Shown here in pieces: positions 33,849 to 42,217 of a DNA stretch of 64,000 nt. Source of the stretch: Bog-473 sp963756025 (lineage in GTDB: Bacteria; Actinomycetota; Acidimicrobiia; Acidimicrobiales; RAAP-2); contig CAVWMF010000007.1 of NCBI GenBank assembly GCA_963756025.1, forward strand, positions 620,001 through 684,000, written 5' to 3'. Position 1 is the first letter of the stretch; each line of letters begins with the position of its first letter. The position numbers and the translations under genes are program-made. The notes beneath the pieces were generated by a model, which ran no database searches, had not been told where the DNA came from, and was given only the letters and a program-made list of their open reading frames with translations.

Positions 33849-35143
33849 GCTCCCTTGGCGGCTCGGAACCCGGCTTCGAGGTCAGCGAGGATGTCCTCGA
33901 TGGACTCGAGACCCACCGACAACCGGACCAGGTCCGGCGTGACGCCCGTCGTGGTCTGCTCCGCCTCGGTCAACTGGGAATGTGTCGTCGATGCCGGGTG
34001 AATCGCCAGGCTGCGGACGTCACCCACGTTGGCGAGGTGGCTGAAGAGCTCGAGGCTCTCGATGAACTTGCGACCCGCATCGGCGCCCCCGGCGATGCCG
34101 AACGCGATGATGGAGCCACCGCCCTTGGGCAGGTACTGCTGCTGCCGCTCGTGCCACGGGCTCGATGCCAGTCCGGGGTAGGCGACCCACGTCACCTCTT
34201 CCCTCGCCTCGAGCCATGCCGCCACAGCCTCTGCGTTCTGCACATGCCGCTCCATGCGCAGGCTCAACGTCTCGAGCCCCTGCAAAAAGAGGAACGAGTT
34301 GAGAGGGGCGATCGACGCCCCGACGTCTCGCAGGTACTGCAGCCGCACCTTGAGGACGTAGCGCGCCGGGAAGAGGGCTTCGGGAAGCTGTCCGAATATG
34401 AGGCCGTGGTAGCTGGGATCCGGCTCGGTGAATGCGGGGAACCGTCCACTCCCCTCGTAATCGAACGCCCCACCATCCACGATCACGCCGCCAATGGACG
34501 TGCCGTGCCCACCGATGAACTTTGTCGCCGAATGGACGACGATGTCGGCGCCGTGCTGCAACGGTTGCGCCAGGTACGGCGTCGCGAGTGTGTTGTCCAC
34601 AACGAGCGGGATGCCGTTCTCGTGGGCGACCCCTGAAACTCCCTCGAAGTCGAGCACGTCGCCCTTCGGATTGCCGAGAGTCTCGGCGTAGAAGGCCTTT
34701 GTGTTCGGCCGGATGGCAGCCCGCCACGCCGCCAGATCATCGGGGTCCGCGATGAACGTGGTCTCGATACCCAGCTTCGGCAAGGTGTAGTGGAAGAGGT
34801 TGTAGGTTCCGCCGTACAGGGAGGCCGAGGACACGATGTGCCCCCCGTTCTCCGCCAGGTTCAACAGTGCGAGCGTTTCCGCCGCCTGCCCGCTCGCCAC
34901 GGCGAGAGCGGCCACTCCGCCTTCGAGAGCGGCCATCCGTTCCTCGAACACGGCCTGCGTCGGATTCATGATCCGCGTGTAGATATTGCCGAGTTCCTCC
35001 AGTCCGAAGAGGGCCGCCGCGTGCGCCGTGTCGCGGAAGGTGTAGCTGGTGGTCTGATAAATGGGCACTGCGCGGGCGCCAGTCGTCGGGTCGGGCACGG
35101 CGCCCGAGTGGATCTGGCGGGTTTCAAAGCCCCAATCGGCCAT
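33845..35143 (-). CDS. metY: O-acetylhomoserine aminocarboxypropyltransferase (sulfhydrylase)
   Basis: 432 aa PLP enzyme making homocysteine directly from O-acetylhomoserine and sulfide. Family marks are FETRQIHSGAVPDPTTGAR, the PIYQTTSYTF motif, YTRIMNPTQ and the PLP lysine in HSATKFIGGHGT. The length of about 430 residues separates it from the shorter cystathionine enzymes. ATG 35143 has AAGGAG 8 bases upstream; 18 residues further upstream are excluded. First gene of the metYX operon, with a long repeat-rich region upstream. Confidence 0.94.
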   Translation of the reverse strand: MADWGFETRQIHSGAVPDPTTGARAVPIYQTTSYTFRDTAHAAALFGLEELGNIYTRIMNPTQAVFEERMAALEGGVAALAVASGQAAETLALLNLAENGGHIVSSASLYGGTYNLFHYTLPKLGIETTFIADPDDLAAWRAAIRPNTKAFYAETLGNPKGDVLDFEGVSGVAHENGIPLVVDNTLATPYLAQPLQHGADIVVHSATKFIGGHGTSIGGVIVDGGAFDYEGSGRFPAFTEPDPSYHGLIFGQLPEALFPARYVLKVRLQYLRDVGASIAPLNSFLFLQGLETLSLRMERHVQNAEAVAAWLEAREEVTWVAYPGLASSPWHERQQQYLPKGGGSIIAFGIAGGADAGRKFIESLELFSHLANVGDVRSLAIHPASTTHSQLTEAEQTTTGVTPDLVRLSVGLESIEDILADLEAGFRAAKGA

Positions 35144-35227
35144 GGAGGTGTCTCCTTCGTTCGGCCCGAGCGTTGTGAACAGCCCCCGGGTGCCCAATCT
35201 TCACAAATATGACGTAGTTAGTCAACT

Positions 35228-35278
35228 TCTCAGTGTTCTCGTTTTCTCAGTGTTCTCGTTTTCTCAGTGTTCTCGTTC
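35228..35278. repeat. 17-bp tandem repeat, three copies
   Basis: Three copies of tctcagtgttctcgttt, the last with one mismatch, just upstream of the metY leader. Confidence 0.9.
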
Positions 35279-35675
35279 CGCCTACTCACGTTGCGCGACT
35301 CCCGCGCCATCGAGCCGCCATCTCATTGCCGGCGGATCTGTGTCACGTGCGCCCCCGTTCGCGGTCAAGGCTATTCGGAGATCGCTCACTTTTCTCGTGG
35401 GCTTTACTCATGGTCATTTTCGTGAATGTCTCCGCCGACGTTCCGACGATGTTCTCGAGACGTTGCCCGTCGGGCTCTCCCGCAACCCTGCCCGTCGGGA
35501 TCTCGTTCACGTTCTCGTTTACGTTCTCGTAACCCCGCTTGTCTGGCGTTCATCCAGGGGCCGACACTCAGGCAACCGGGGCAGACAATTGAGGAGGTCT
35601 TGCATCCGTTTGCGCGCCCCCAGCGTGCTACCAGCTTCACGTGAGCTTCCCTCGGTTGGTCCCACGCATCGATGC

Positions 35676-35708
35676 ATCTTTTCGTCATCTTCTCGTCATC
35701 TTCTCGCA
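35676..35708. repeat. 11-bp tandem repeat, three copies
   Basis: Three imperfect copies of atcttctcgtc in the gene-free region upstream of the HU gene. Confidence 0.75.
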
Positions 35709-35724
35709 CGTTGCCGAAAGCACG

Positions 35725-35799
35725 ATTGCCGGGAGCATGGTTGCCGGGAGCATGGCTGCCGGGAGCATGGCTGCCGGGAGCATGGTTGCCGGAACACGT
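35725..35799. repeat. 15-bp tandem repeat, five copies
   Basis: Copies of gttgccgggagcatg with T/C variation at one position; the fifth copy is degenerate and another degenerate copy precedes at 35709. There are no unique spacers, so it is not a CRISPR array. Confidence 0.9.
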
Positions 35800-35864
35800 T
35801 TGCCGGGCCGTTTCTCCCCCTTTTTTCACGGGTGTCGGAGTGCCGAGACCTGCGCTGCCCTCCC

Positions 35865-35897
35865 ATGCGGACGCCATGCGGACGCCATACGGACGCC
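35865..35897. repeat. 11-bp tandem repeat, three copies
   Basis: Three copies of atgcggacgcc (the third reads atacggacgcc) in the same gene-free region. Confidence 0.85.
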
Positions 35898-36008
35898 ATA
35901 CGATCGATCGACGGTGACGCGGTGAGTAACAAGCCTGAAGACTCGTGAGAGGGTCCGAACAAGCGGTGACGTGTGCGCCGTCGGCCTCGAATGACGCGAA
36001 TTGTCAAC

Positions 36009-36038
36009 CGAAACGCAAAGGGACGAACATGCGTTTCG
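36009..36038. promoter_or_regulatory. perfect 9-bp inverted repeat upstream of the HU gene
   Basis: CGAAACGCA (36009-36017) and TGCGTTTCG (36030-36038) are exact complements separated by 12 bases, about 150 bases before the HU start. It could be an operator or an RNA hairpin; no T-tract follows. Confidence 0.45.
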
Positions 36039-36189
36039 CGACCTTCCGTGCGGCAAAGAGCGCTTCGTTGACCTGAATTCCGTCCGATCTCGACACGGCG
36101 GGGGCAAAATCACTGAATTTCAAGCCTGAAAACGAAACTTTTCGCTTCAGAACGTGCACAACGGTGCTCCGTTCAGCCAGAATGTCCGT

Positions 36190-36744
36190 ATGAACAAGCG
36201 AGAACTAGCAAAGTCCGTAGCCGTGCAGTCCGATGTCGAACTGAAGACGGTGGCAGCAGTCCTTGACGGTTTCACCGATGTGGTGACCGCCGTCGTGTCC
36301 AAGGGCGAACCGGTGTCGATCCCCGGGTTTGCCAAATTCGTCAAGGTCGACCGTGCCGCCCGCATGGGTCGCAATCCCGCCACGGGAGAAGCCATCCGGA
36401 TCAAGGCCTCCAAGAAGGCTCGCATTACACCCGTGAAGGCGTTCAAAGATGCCGTCCTGGCCCCTTCGACTGCCCCCAAATTGAAGAAGGGCGCCTACCC
36501 GATTGATCCCACCGCAGTCGCTGCAGCCGGCAAGTCGGCCGCCGTGACCCCGGTCAGGACCACTGTCGCCAAGGCACCGGCCAAGAAGGCCCCGGTCGCC
36601 AAGAAGGTCGTCCGTCGCGCCCCGGCCAAGAAGGCCCCGGTCGCCAAGAAGGTCGTCCGTCGCGCCCCGGCCAAGAAGGCCCCGGTCGCCAAGAAGGTCG
36701 TCCGTCGCGCCCCGGCCAAGAAGGCCGTGAAGCGAGCACGCTGA
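36190..36744 (+). CDS. HU-family nucleoid protein with lysine/alanine-rich tail
   Basis: 184 aa. Residues 1-92 are a normal HU domain (MNKRELAKSVAVQSDVELK, GFAKFVKVDRAARMGRNPATG with the DNA-binding arm). After about residue 125 comes a histone-H1-like tail made of a 15-residue unit (APAKKAPVAKKVVRR) repeated three times plus a partial copy. This matches the actinobacterial HupB architecture. ATG 36190 fits the HU N-terminus; a GTG at 36154 would add 12 residues. It compacts DNA. The tail is encoded by perfect 45-bp repeats, so length could vary. Confidence 0.93.
   Translation: MNKRELAKSVAVQSDVELKTVAAVLDGFTDVVTAVVSKGEPVSIPGFAKFVKVDRAARMGRNPATGEAIRIKASKKARITPVKAFKDAVLAPSTAPKLKKGAYPIDPTAVAAAGKSAAVTPVRTTVAKAPAKKAPVAKKVVRRAPAKKAPVAKKVVRRAPAKKAPVAKKVVRRAPAKKAVKRAR
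36574..36723 (+). repeat. 45-bp coding tandem repeat in the HU tail
   Basis: Three nearly identical 45-bp units (36574-36618, 36619-36663, 36664-36708) and the beginning of a fourth encode APAKKAPVAKKVVRR. Only the first codon differs (gca versus gcc), which indicates recent expansion. Confidence 0.93.
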
Positions 36745-36757
36745 TCTGCTGAGCCTT

Positions 36758-36829
36758 GCCACTCCTGCTTGGCACCCGCTGAGCAGGCAAGCCCGGAAGA
36801 AACGCGGCGGGGACTTGCAGGAGTGGCGA
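36758..36829. other. long-range inverted repeat downstream of the HU gene
   Basis: GCCACTCCTGC (36758-36768) and GCAGGAGTGGC (36819-36829) are perfect 11-bp complements enclosing 50 bases, within which GCTTG/CAAGC can also pair. It lies between the HU stop and the DUF5522 start. It may be a structured 3' UTR, a small RNA or part of a terminator; no U-tract is seen. Confidence 0.4.
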
Positions 36830-36839
36830 ATCGGCTGAC

Positions 36840-37070
36840 ATGGGTGAACCGTTAGCAGAGCGCCCGCTCACCCAGCCTCACGAGGACCGGTTATCGCGGG
36901 CACTCCCCGCCTATCGAGACGTCCTCGACGCGCACAGTGCCGCGATCGAACGAGGGTCGATGAGCTATCTCGATCCCTCTACGGGCTTGTCTGTGCTGAC
37001 AGCTGCATATCTCGCAGATAGGGGCAGTTGCTGCCACTCCGGGTGCAGGCACTGTCCCTATTTGACGTGA
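36840..37070 (+). CDS. DUF5522 family small cysteine-rich protein
   Basis: 76 aa. The C-terminal half carries the family signature: YLDPSTGLSVLTAAYLADRG followed by CCHSGCRHCPY, four cysteines and two histidines able to bind zinc or iron. The N-terminal half is charged. Length is typical for DUF5522. It lies between HU and the DUF4190 gene on the same strand. Function of the family is unknown to me. Confidence 0.85.
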   Translation: MGEPLAERPLTQPHEDRLSRALPAYRDVLDAHSAAIERGSMSYLDPSTGLSVLTAAYLADRGSCCHSGCRHCPYLT

Positions 37071-37097
37071 CTGTCGCCCCCTCCCCCTATCGTCGTC

Positions 37098-37137
37098 CAC
37101 GTTCGATCACGTTCGATCACGGTTGATCACGGTTGAT
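37098..37137. repeat. four 10-bp direct repeats upstream of the DUF4190 gene
   Basis: Two copies of cacgttcgat followed by two of cacggttgat, exactly one helical turn each, about 95 bases before the start at 37232. It could be a multimeric regulator site. Upstream stretch 37071-37231 holds no gene. Confidence 0.6.
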
Positions 37138-37231
37138 CACCTCGTTCGAGTGCCGGAGAAAAGGCGCCAGTCCGGCGTCGCGGCTTATGCTCATCCACCA
37201 CGCGGCGCAACGAGCGGGTGACGGTGACGGG

Positions 37232-37735
37232 ATGAGCGACACATCACAGGGTCACGGATGGTGGCTGGCCTCCGATGGCAAGTGGTATCCCCCCGAAGCG
37301 TGGACAGGTCCTCCTCCACAAATGGGACACGGTCCCTACCAATCCCAGGCGCTCTACCAGCAGGACCAAATGGCGTACCAGCCGTGGCAGTCGCCTTACT
37401 CGGTGGATTTCTCCACCGTACAAGGCCCGGGTTGGGTCCCTCCACAACCGACCAATGGGCTCGCCATCGCCTCGCTCGTCTGCTCCTGCGTGGGGATCGT
37501 TCCGTTTCTCTTTGGCGTGCCTTGCATTCTCGGAATCATCTTCGGATTCGTCTCTCGAAGCCAAGTCAAGCGATCGCAGGGCGCTCAAGGAGGGGGCGGG
37601 TTGGCGCTGGCGGGGATCATCGTCGGCTTCAGCCTCATCGGGATTTTCGTCATTCTTGTGATCCTCCTCGCCATATTCGGAAATTCGCACACCTGTTTTG
37701 ATAATTCCGTTCGGTCCGATTGCGGGGTGAATTGA
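37232..37735 (+). CDS. DUF4190 membrane protein with GWWxASDGKWYPPE motif
   Basis: 167 aa. The N-terminus has HGWWLASDGKWYPPE, a DUF2510-like motif that I associate with Acidimicrobiia membrane proteins. A Pro/Gln/Tyr-rich linker follows, then two hydrophobic segments (about 77-100 and 128-152) around an SRSQVKRSQG loop, the DUF4190 layout. The C-terminus has two cysteines. ATG 37232 is chosen because it begins the motif domain; the frame is open to 37133. The stop overlaps the next ATG (TGATG). Confidence 0.78.
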   Translation: MSDTSQGHGWWLASDGKWYPPEAWTGPPPQMGHGPYQSQALYQQDQMAYQPWQSPYSVDFSTVQGPGWVPPQPTNGLAIASLVCSCVGIVPFLFGVPCILGIIFGFVSRSQVKRSQGAQGGGGLALAGIIVGFSLIGIFVILVILLAIFGNSHTCFDNSVRSDCGVN

Positions 37736-39106
37736 TGAAGGGACTCACGTACGGCGTCGCACCCGAACCGTGGACGCCCCCGGACGAGAAGAACCACCTT
37801 CTCGTCGGCCTGTCAAAAGTACCCATGCGACTGGAGGAGCGAGCTGAGCCGCACCCAACGCGTGACGGTTGGGTGATGGCCAAAACCCGGCTCACGGGCA
37901 TTTGTGGGTCCGACGCCAAGCAGGTCTTCAGCGACTTTGGCGATGACTTCACCGACAGCGCGCTCGAATTCCTACTTCTCGGTCCCGACGGTGCTCGGAC
38001 ATGAGGTGGTGGCCGATGTGGTCGAGCTGGGCCCGAACGTCTCCCGCCTCCGAGTCGGTCAGCGAGTCGTACTCAATCCGTGGCTGACCTGCGTGCCGCG
38101 TGGTATCAGCCCGGTCTGCGGCTCTTGTGCCTCAGGCGACCTCAGTCAGTGTTGGCATTTCACCCAGGGACCCATCGCTCCCGGGATCCACACGGGGACA
38201 TCGAAGGATGCGCCCGGTGGATTTGCCGAATACCTCCCCGCGCACGAGTCGATGCTCTTCCCGATCCCCGACTCCATCAGTGATGAGGCCGCAGTCATCG
38301 CCGATCCCTTCGCCGTCTCACTGCACTCGATCACCCGTCATCCACCCCCACCCGGAGGCAAGGCACTCGTCTATGGCGGTGGAGCACTGGGCACCACCGC
38401 CACGGCCATTCTCCGGGTACTGCATCCCGACGTCGACGTCATGGTCGTCGCACGTTTTCCCGCCCAAGCCGCACTGGCACACGCCCTGGGGGCGACCGTC
38501 GTCGACCCGTATCCTCTGGATCAGTTGCTCGAGACTGCGGCTGCGTGGTCCGGCGGCGTACTCCAGCAGGCTTCACCAGGTGCCCTGCCGATGGCTCACC
38601 CCGGCGGAATCGACGTGGTTTACGACACCGTGGGCACGGGCAGCACCGCCGAGATTGGCGTGCGGCTCCTCAAGTCCCGCGGCACCATGGTGAAGAGCGG
38701 CGTCAATGCCCCCGAACGGTGGGAGTGGTCGCCGCTCTACTTCAAGGAGATCTCCTGGGTCGGCTCCAACGCCTTCGGCGTGGAGGAGGTCGAGGGCGTC
38801 CGCCTACACGGCATCGAGCACTACCTACGTCTCGTCGAGTCCGGTCGGGTCGATCTGACGGGCATGCTCACCCACACGTTTCCTCTCGAACAGTGGCGCG
38901 AGGCCTTCATCGCCCTGGCCACGCAACAAGAGAGCGGCGCCGTGAAGGTGGCCTTCGACTTCCGCTTCGACCTCCCCCGACCTCCCCCGACCTCCCCCGA
39001 GCCTGAATCGGGCCCCTCGCCCTACCCTCCCCTGAGGCTCTGTGCGGCAAAGGTGACGACGGCGTCGTCAAGAGGAAGGATCACGTCAGGTTGCACGAAT
39101 TGGTGA
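37735..39106 (+). pseudogene. zinc-dependent alcohol dehydrogenase, frameshifted
   Basis: Medium-chain dehydrogenase split over two frames. The first (37735-38004) carries the catalytic-zinc Cys (TGICGSDAKQV). The second (from about 37970) carries VPTVLGHEVV with the zinc His/Glu, structural-zinc cysteines (LTC...PVCGSCASGDLSQC) and the Rossmann VYGGGALGTTATAIL. Dropping one C of the CC at 37971-37972 joins them as EFYFSVPTVLGHE. The C-terminus also runs 85 bases into the convergent gene after three 10-bp repeats (38971-39000); with one copy fewer it would stop at 39033-39035. Possibly a sequencing error, possibly a decaying gene. Confidence 0.8.
38971..39000. repeat. 10-bp tandem repeat at the 3' end of the alcohol dehydrogenase
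   Basis: Three perfect copies of cctcccccga. Each copy changes the frame by one base, so copy number decides where the dehydrogenase stops. Confidence 0.9.
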
Positions 39107-39924
39107 GATTCGGCCACTAGCCGGACCGCAGTGCCCCAGGCGGTAAACCCGACAGCGTGACGGGCGAAGTGCATCGGACCTTCGGTCACCTTTACCTGGA
39201 CAACGCCCTGGCCACCAACGTCCAAGGCGGAACGCTGCATCCGTTCCATGGCTGACTCCCGGGCCGAGTACATGGCCGCAGTGAAATTCGTGAGTTCAAT
39301 ATTTTGGGTCTTCTGCTTCATCGCATCTCCTGCTGACCGCCGCGGGGCATAGGCGAAACTGGCGCCGAAGGCCAGGCCGACGGGCATCCACCCCGCACCC
39401 TGGAGCAGGGTGAAGTCACGCGCCGAGAGGTCGGAAACGAACGGCGCCGAGGGATGCGCCCCACCGCCGAGCGGGCGGATGGCCGTGCCGACCAATTCCA
39501 CGTCGATGTGATGCGTGTGCACTTCGACGTTGACCCGCACGCCGACCGCCCCGTGACCATGGACCTTGATGCATTCGTTCTGGAGATGATCAGATGCTCC
39601 CTTGACGGCAGCATTGTGGGCGACCGAAGCCACGGTTATCTCCCCTTGCCCCCAGTTCCAAACCCCGATGGGCACCGAGACGACCGAGACGCCGCAGACG
39701 AGATCGACCGGCTCCCAGCCGGACCCGTGAAGGAGTAGTGCCTCGTCGATGGAAAGATCCGACGTCACCCCACGGGCCGTGGAGGGTGGCAGGGCGCTGG
39801 CAAGCGACAGAGCCCCGCTCAGCATTTCCGCTCGAGCATCGATCGCCGAGGGCTCAGGGACGGCCTGGGCCGCCGGGATCGCCGGGATCGCCGGGATCGC
39901 CGGATCCGCCGGATCGTCGCTCAT
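39022..39924 (-). CDS. protein with two YbjQ-like domains
   Basis: 300 aa. Each half begins with a matching element (VTSDLSIDEALLLHGSGWEPV; FVSDLSARDFTLLQGAGWMPV). Each then has a helix and beta unit ending in a GTA motif (VELVGTAIRPLG; GFTAWGTAVRL), the pattern of YbjQ/DUF74 heavy-metal-binding-like domains. The N-terminus carries an IPAIPAIPA repeat. The start overlaps the upstream gene by 4 bases. Last gene of a four-gene operon. The ligand is unknown despite the family name. Confidence 0.75.
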   Translation of the reverse strand: MSDDPADPAIPAIPAIPAAQAVPEPSAIDARAEMLSGALSLASALPPSTARGVTSDLSIDEALLLHGSGWEPVDLVCGVSVVSVPIGVWNWGQGEITVASVAHNAAVKGASDHLQNECIKVHGHGAVGVRVNVEVHTHHIDVELVGTAIRPLGGGAHPSAPFVSDLSARDFTLLQGAGWMPVGLAFGASFAYAPRRSAGDAMKQKTQNIELTNFTAAMYSARESAMERMQRSALDVGGQGVVQVKVTEGPMHFARHAVGFTAWGTAVRLVAESHQFVQPDVILPLDDAVVTFAAQSLRGG

Positions 39925-40826
39925 GTGAGCCGCACCGTGGGTCGGGGCGGAGGCACGATGTCAAAGTCCTTGAAGCGTCGCATGCGATTCCCCCGCAGGG
40001 TGCAGTCGATGACTTCGTCCCCCTGCGACAACTCACGCTTGGCCACCTCGATCGTCGCTCCGTGCAACAGGTCGCCCGAGAGTTGCTGGCGTACGTGCTT
40101 GCGGGCGAGCTGTATGGAGGCCATGTGCGCCTTGCTCACCTGCTCCACCTCGTACGGGGACGACGGACCACCCCATCCCCGGCTGCCTTCCATGAAGTAC
40201 TCGGTCATGCAGTAGGCCCACACCCGCACAGAAGCCAACGAGGCCGCCACGCTGACCGGCATAAAACCGGCCTCGATCGATTTGGTCAGGCGCTGGCCCG
40301 CCAGGTACGTCGTCCAGGGCACCCCACCTGCGGGAGCAGGACCGTTCTCCACCCGGACGGCGGTGCCGAGAAAATGGAACTCGGTGGTCCCCGTGTCCGC
40401 CAGGTTGGTCACGCGGTCAACGACGCCGATGACCCCGTGGGCCCCGAAGGCCGTGGCTTCCTCGAGCATGCGGCTATAGGCCGATCCATAACCCTGGGAC
40501 CACGCCTCTTCGACCCAGGTCTGCTCCACGTTCTGGCCCCACATACGGTGCTCGTTCGACACGTAGCCGTGCGGGCACCGGTAGGTCTCCACGTAGGCGC
40601 CGTCGCCCTGCCCCGCGCCCGAGTACGGATTCATCCCACGCATGTAGCCCGAGCCCGCCCCGTACCAGCCCCAGCGCATGACGCAGAACCCCTGGACGAG
40701 TCCGACCGGTTGCAGACCGAGATCGAGACACGCCGCGAAGTCGGGCACGGTGAGCCCGGACGAAAACGAATTCGCCTCGATGCGGCGAACCGCCGCTTCG
40801 GGGAGGTCGGCTGCGGTGTCGCTCAC
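39921..40826 (-). CDS. YbjQ-like domain protein
   Basis: 301 aa. The first half contains a divergent YbjQ-like unit (GSAYSRMLEEATAFGAHGVIGVVD, later EFHFLGTAVRVE); the second half is a more diverged copy starting TYLAGQRLTKSIEAGFMPV. An insertion with Tyr, Gly and Trp (MRWGWYGAGSGYMRGM) and one CPH motif is unusual for the family. It overlaps the downstream gene by 4 bases and starts 11 bases after the upstream gene. Confidence 0.7.
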   Translation of the reverse strand: MSDTAADLPEAAVRRIEANSFSSGLTVPDFAACLDLGLQPVGLVQGFCVMRWGWYGAGSGYMRGMNPYSGAGQGDGAYVETYRCPHGYVSNEHRMWGQNVEQTWVEEAWSQGYGSAYSRMLEEATAFGAHGVIGVVDRVTNLADTGTTEFHFLGTAVRVENGPAPAGGVPWTTYLAGQRLTKSIEAGFMPVSVAASLASVRVWAYCMTEYFMEGSRGWGGPSSPYEVEQVSKAHMASIQLARKHVRQQLSGDLLHGATIEVAKRELSQGDEVIDCTLRGNRMRRFKDFDIVPPPRPTVRLT

Positions 40827-40836
40827 CGGTCGCCCC

Positions 40837-41649
40837 TCAATTGTCGAGCGAGATAATGGTGATCGGCTTCGGCAACGTGACCTCGCCCGTTGTCTTGGTC
40901 ACCGCCGTTCCCAGGGCCAAGAACTCAATGGTGTGCGAGCCCCATTGGTGCGATTTCTCCTCCAGTCGCACACCCACGATCCCCCCGGCATTCAACTGAC
41001 CGGCCTCATCCTGCATGCGGGTCATCGCCAGCTCTCGCGCCTCATAGAGCGCCTGGGTGAAGTTCGGCAACTCCACGTTCTGTCCGACCGAACCGAGCGC
41101 TTGGCTGAGCTTGCGATGGGCGATGTGGTACACGCACGTGCCCATCACCAGGCCCTGCGGCACGTAGCCGGTCTGCATCAACGTCCAGAAATCCTGACCC
41201 GACAGATCCGAGGTGAACGGCTTTCCCTGCGCATTGCGGTACGAGGTGCCGTCCTCGGCCTTGACTGCAGTGCCGAAGGCGATGAACTCCGCCGAGTCGT
41301 TCCCCCACTCGTAATAGTTGACGTCGAGACGGACGCCGACCACGCCATCGGCCCCGAGTTCCTCGGCCTCTTCCTCCATACGGTTCATCGCCAACTCTCG
41401 AGCGGTGTACATCGCCTCGGTCAGCTTCGTGAGCTCCTGGCTCTCTCCCCACTTCCGGGTCTGCAGCCCGATGTGATAGATCGAAGACCCCATCACGAAT
41501 CCCAGAGGATGGAATCCTGCCTCCTTCACCAAGAGGAACTCGTTGACCGAGAGGTCGGAGGTGAAGAGCCCGTGCTCGAGCTCTTGCAGACGGTGTGCGG
41601 CGTCCTTCGGCAGGTCCTTCGGCAGATCCGGAGGCTGAGACTGAGTCAT
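40837..41649 (-). CDS. tandem YbjQ-like heavy-metal-binding-domain protein
   Basis: 270 aa with the clearest family pattern of the operon. Domain 1 (about 30-135) has ARELAMNRMEEEAEELGADG, VVGVRLD and EFIAFGTAV. Domain 2 (about 145-265) has ARELAMTRMQDEAGQLNAGG, IVGVRLE and EFLALGTAV. YbjQ proteins usually have one domain of about 105 residues and form pentamers, so this is a duplication. The start overlaps the upstream gene as ATGA. Confidence 0.85.
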   Translation of the reverse strand: MTQSQPPDLPKDLPKDAAHRLQELEHGLFTSDLSVNEFLLVKEAGFHPLGFVMGSSIYHIGLQTRKWGESQELTKLTEAMYTARELAMNRMEEEAEELGADGVVGVRLDVNYYEWGNDSAEFIAFGTAVKAEDGTSYRNAQGKPFTSDLSGQDFWTLMQTGYVPQGLVMGTCVYHIAHRKLSQALGSVGQNVELPNFTQALYEARELAMTRMQDEAGQLNAGGIVGVRLEEKSHQWGSHTIEFLALGTAVTKTTGEVTLPKPITIISLDN

Positions 41650-42107
41650 GACGACTCTCCAATCACGATGTTCTCGAGCGCGAGCCGAGTCTGCTCACTA
41701 TGGGACGCTTCGTTGTGCAAGATGGTGAGAAGACGAGTCAGCCAGGCATCCATGCCCACTTGCTCGCTCCGGATCCGGATACCCCCCGAAGCGTGCCCGA
41801 TGCTGCACCGTACCGTGGCGCCGTCGACATCGGCCCGGAGCGTGTCATCGCCCAGGACGATCTGCACTGATTTGATCTCGTCGGACTTCCGAAAGCGCCC
41901 TCCGGCCCGCTCCACCGAGATCCGGCCGCCCAAGACGTCGGCGAGCTGCGCCACCAGCAGCTTGAGCATGATGCGGGAGTCTGTGCTGTTGGACTGCAAC
42001 GACGAAATGGCCATCGAGAGATCGAAGGCATCACTTCCTCCGCCAGCGTCGCTGCCCCCGTCGCTCCTGCCCTCGCCGCCGGCCGGCTCCATCGTCATCT
42101 CCCGCAT
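41646..42107 (-). CDS. hypothetical protein heading the YbjQ operon
   Basis: 153 aa. A Gly/Ser/Asp-rich N-terminal 30 residues precede a mixed alpha/beta domain (DSRIMLKLLVAQLADVLGG, RISVERAGGRFRKSDEIKSV, VQIVLGDDTLRA). No family recognised. It is coupled by ATGA overlap to the first YbjQ gene, so it is probably a partner of that system. ATG 42107 is followed by a second ATG four codons later. Confidence 0.65.
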   Translation of the reverse strand: MREMTMEPAGGEGRSDGGSDAGGGSDAFDLSMAISSLQSNSTDSRIMLKLLVAQLADVLGGRISVERAGGRFRKSDEIKSVQIVLGDDTLRADVDGATVRCSIGHASGGIRIRSEQVGMDAWLTRLLTILHNEASHSEQTRLALENIVIGESS

Positions 42108-42217
42108 GGTAGTGCCCGACCTGCGGGAATACCCAGCGCCGCCTCAGTCTCCGCGCCCCGGCGCCGTACCCCGCCGTACCCCGCCTCGGCCCCACCCCGA
42201 CACGGAGAGCCCAGGGG

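Larger units (their letters stand above)
35144..36189. other. 1-kb gene-free region rich in short tandem repeats
   Basis: Between the leftward metY start and the rightward HU start. It should hold both promoters; TTGACT at about 35216 (minus strand) is a possible -35 for metY. The rest is made of small tandem arrays (17-bp x3, 11-bp x3, 15-bp x5, 11-bp x3) and TTCTCGT-rich sequence. Long frames run through it on both strands, but their compositions are repeat artefacts with no start signals. I see no RNA gene or known riboswitch. Confidence 0.6.

Noticed and set aside
35144..35220. SAM riboswitch before metY
   Set aside because: The leader is only about 75 bases and shows no recognisable conserved core.
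35709..35799. Possible CRISPR array
   Set aside because: Units are contiguous, with no unique spacers and no cas genes.
35061..35948. 295-residue frame and an antisense frame through the repeat region
   Set aside because: Composition comes from tandem repeats; no start signal, family or codon pattern.
36205..36762. 185-residue minus-strand frame with RGATDDLLGDRGLLG repeats
   Set aside because: Antisense of the HU tail repeat.
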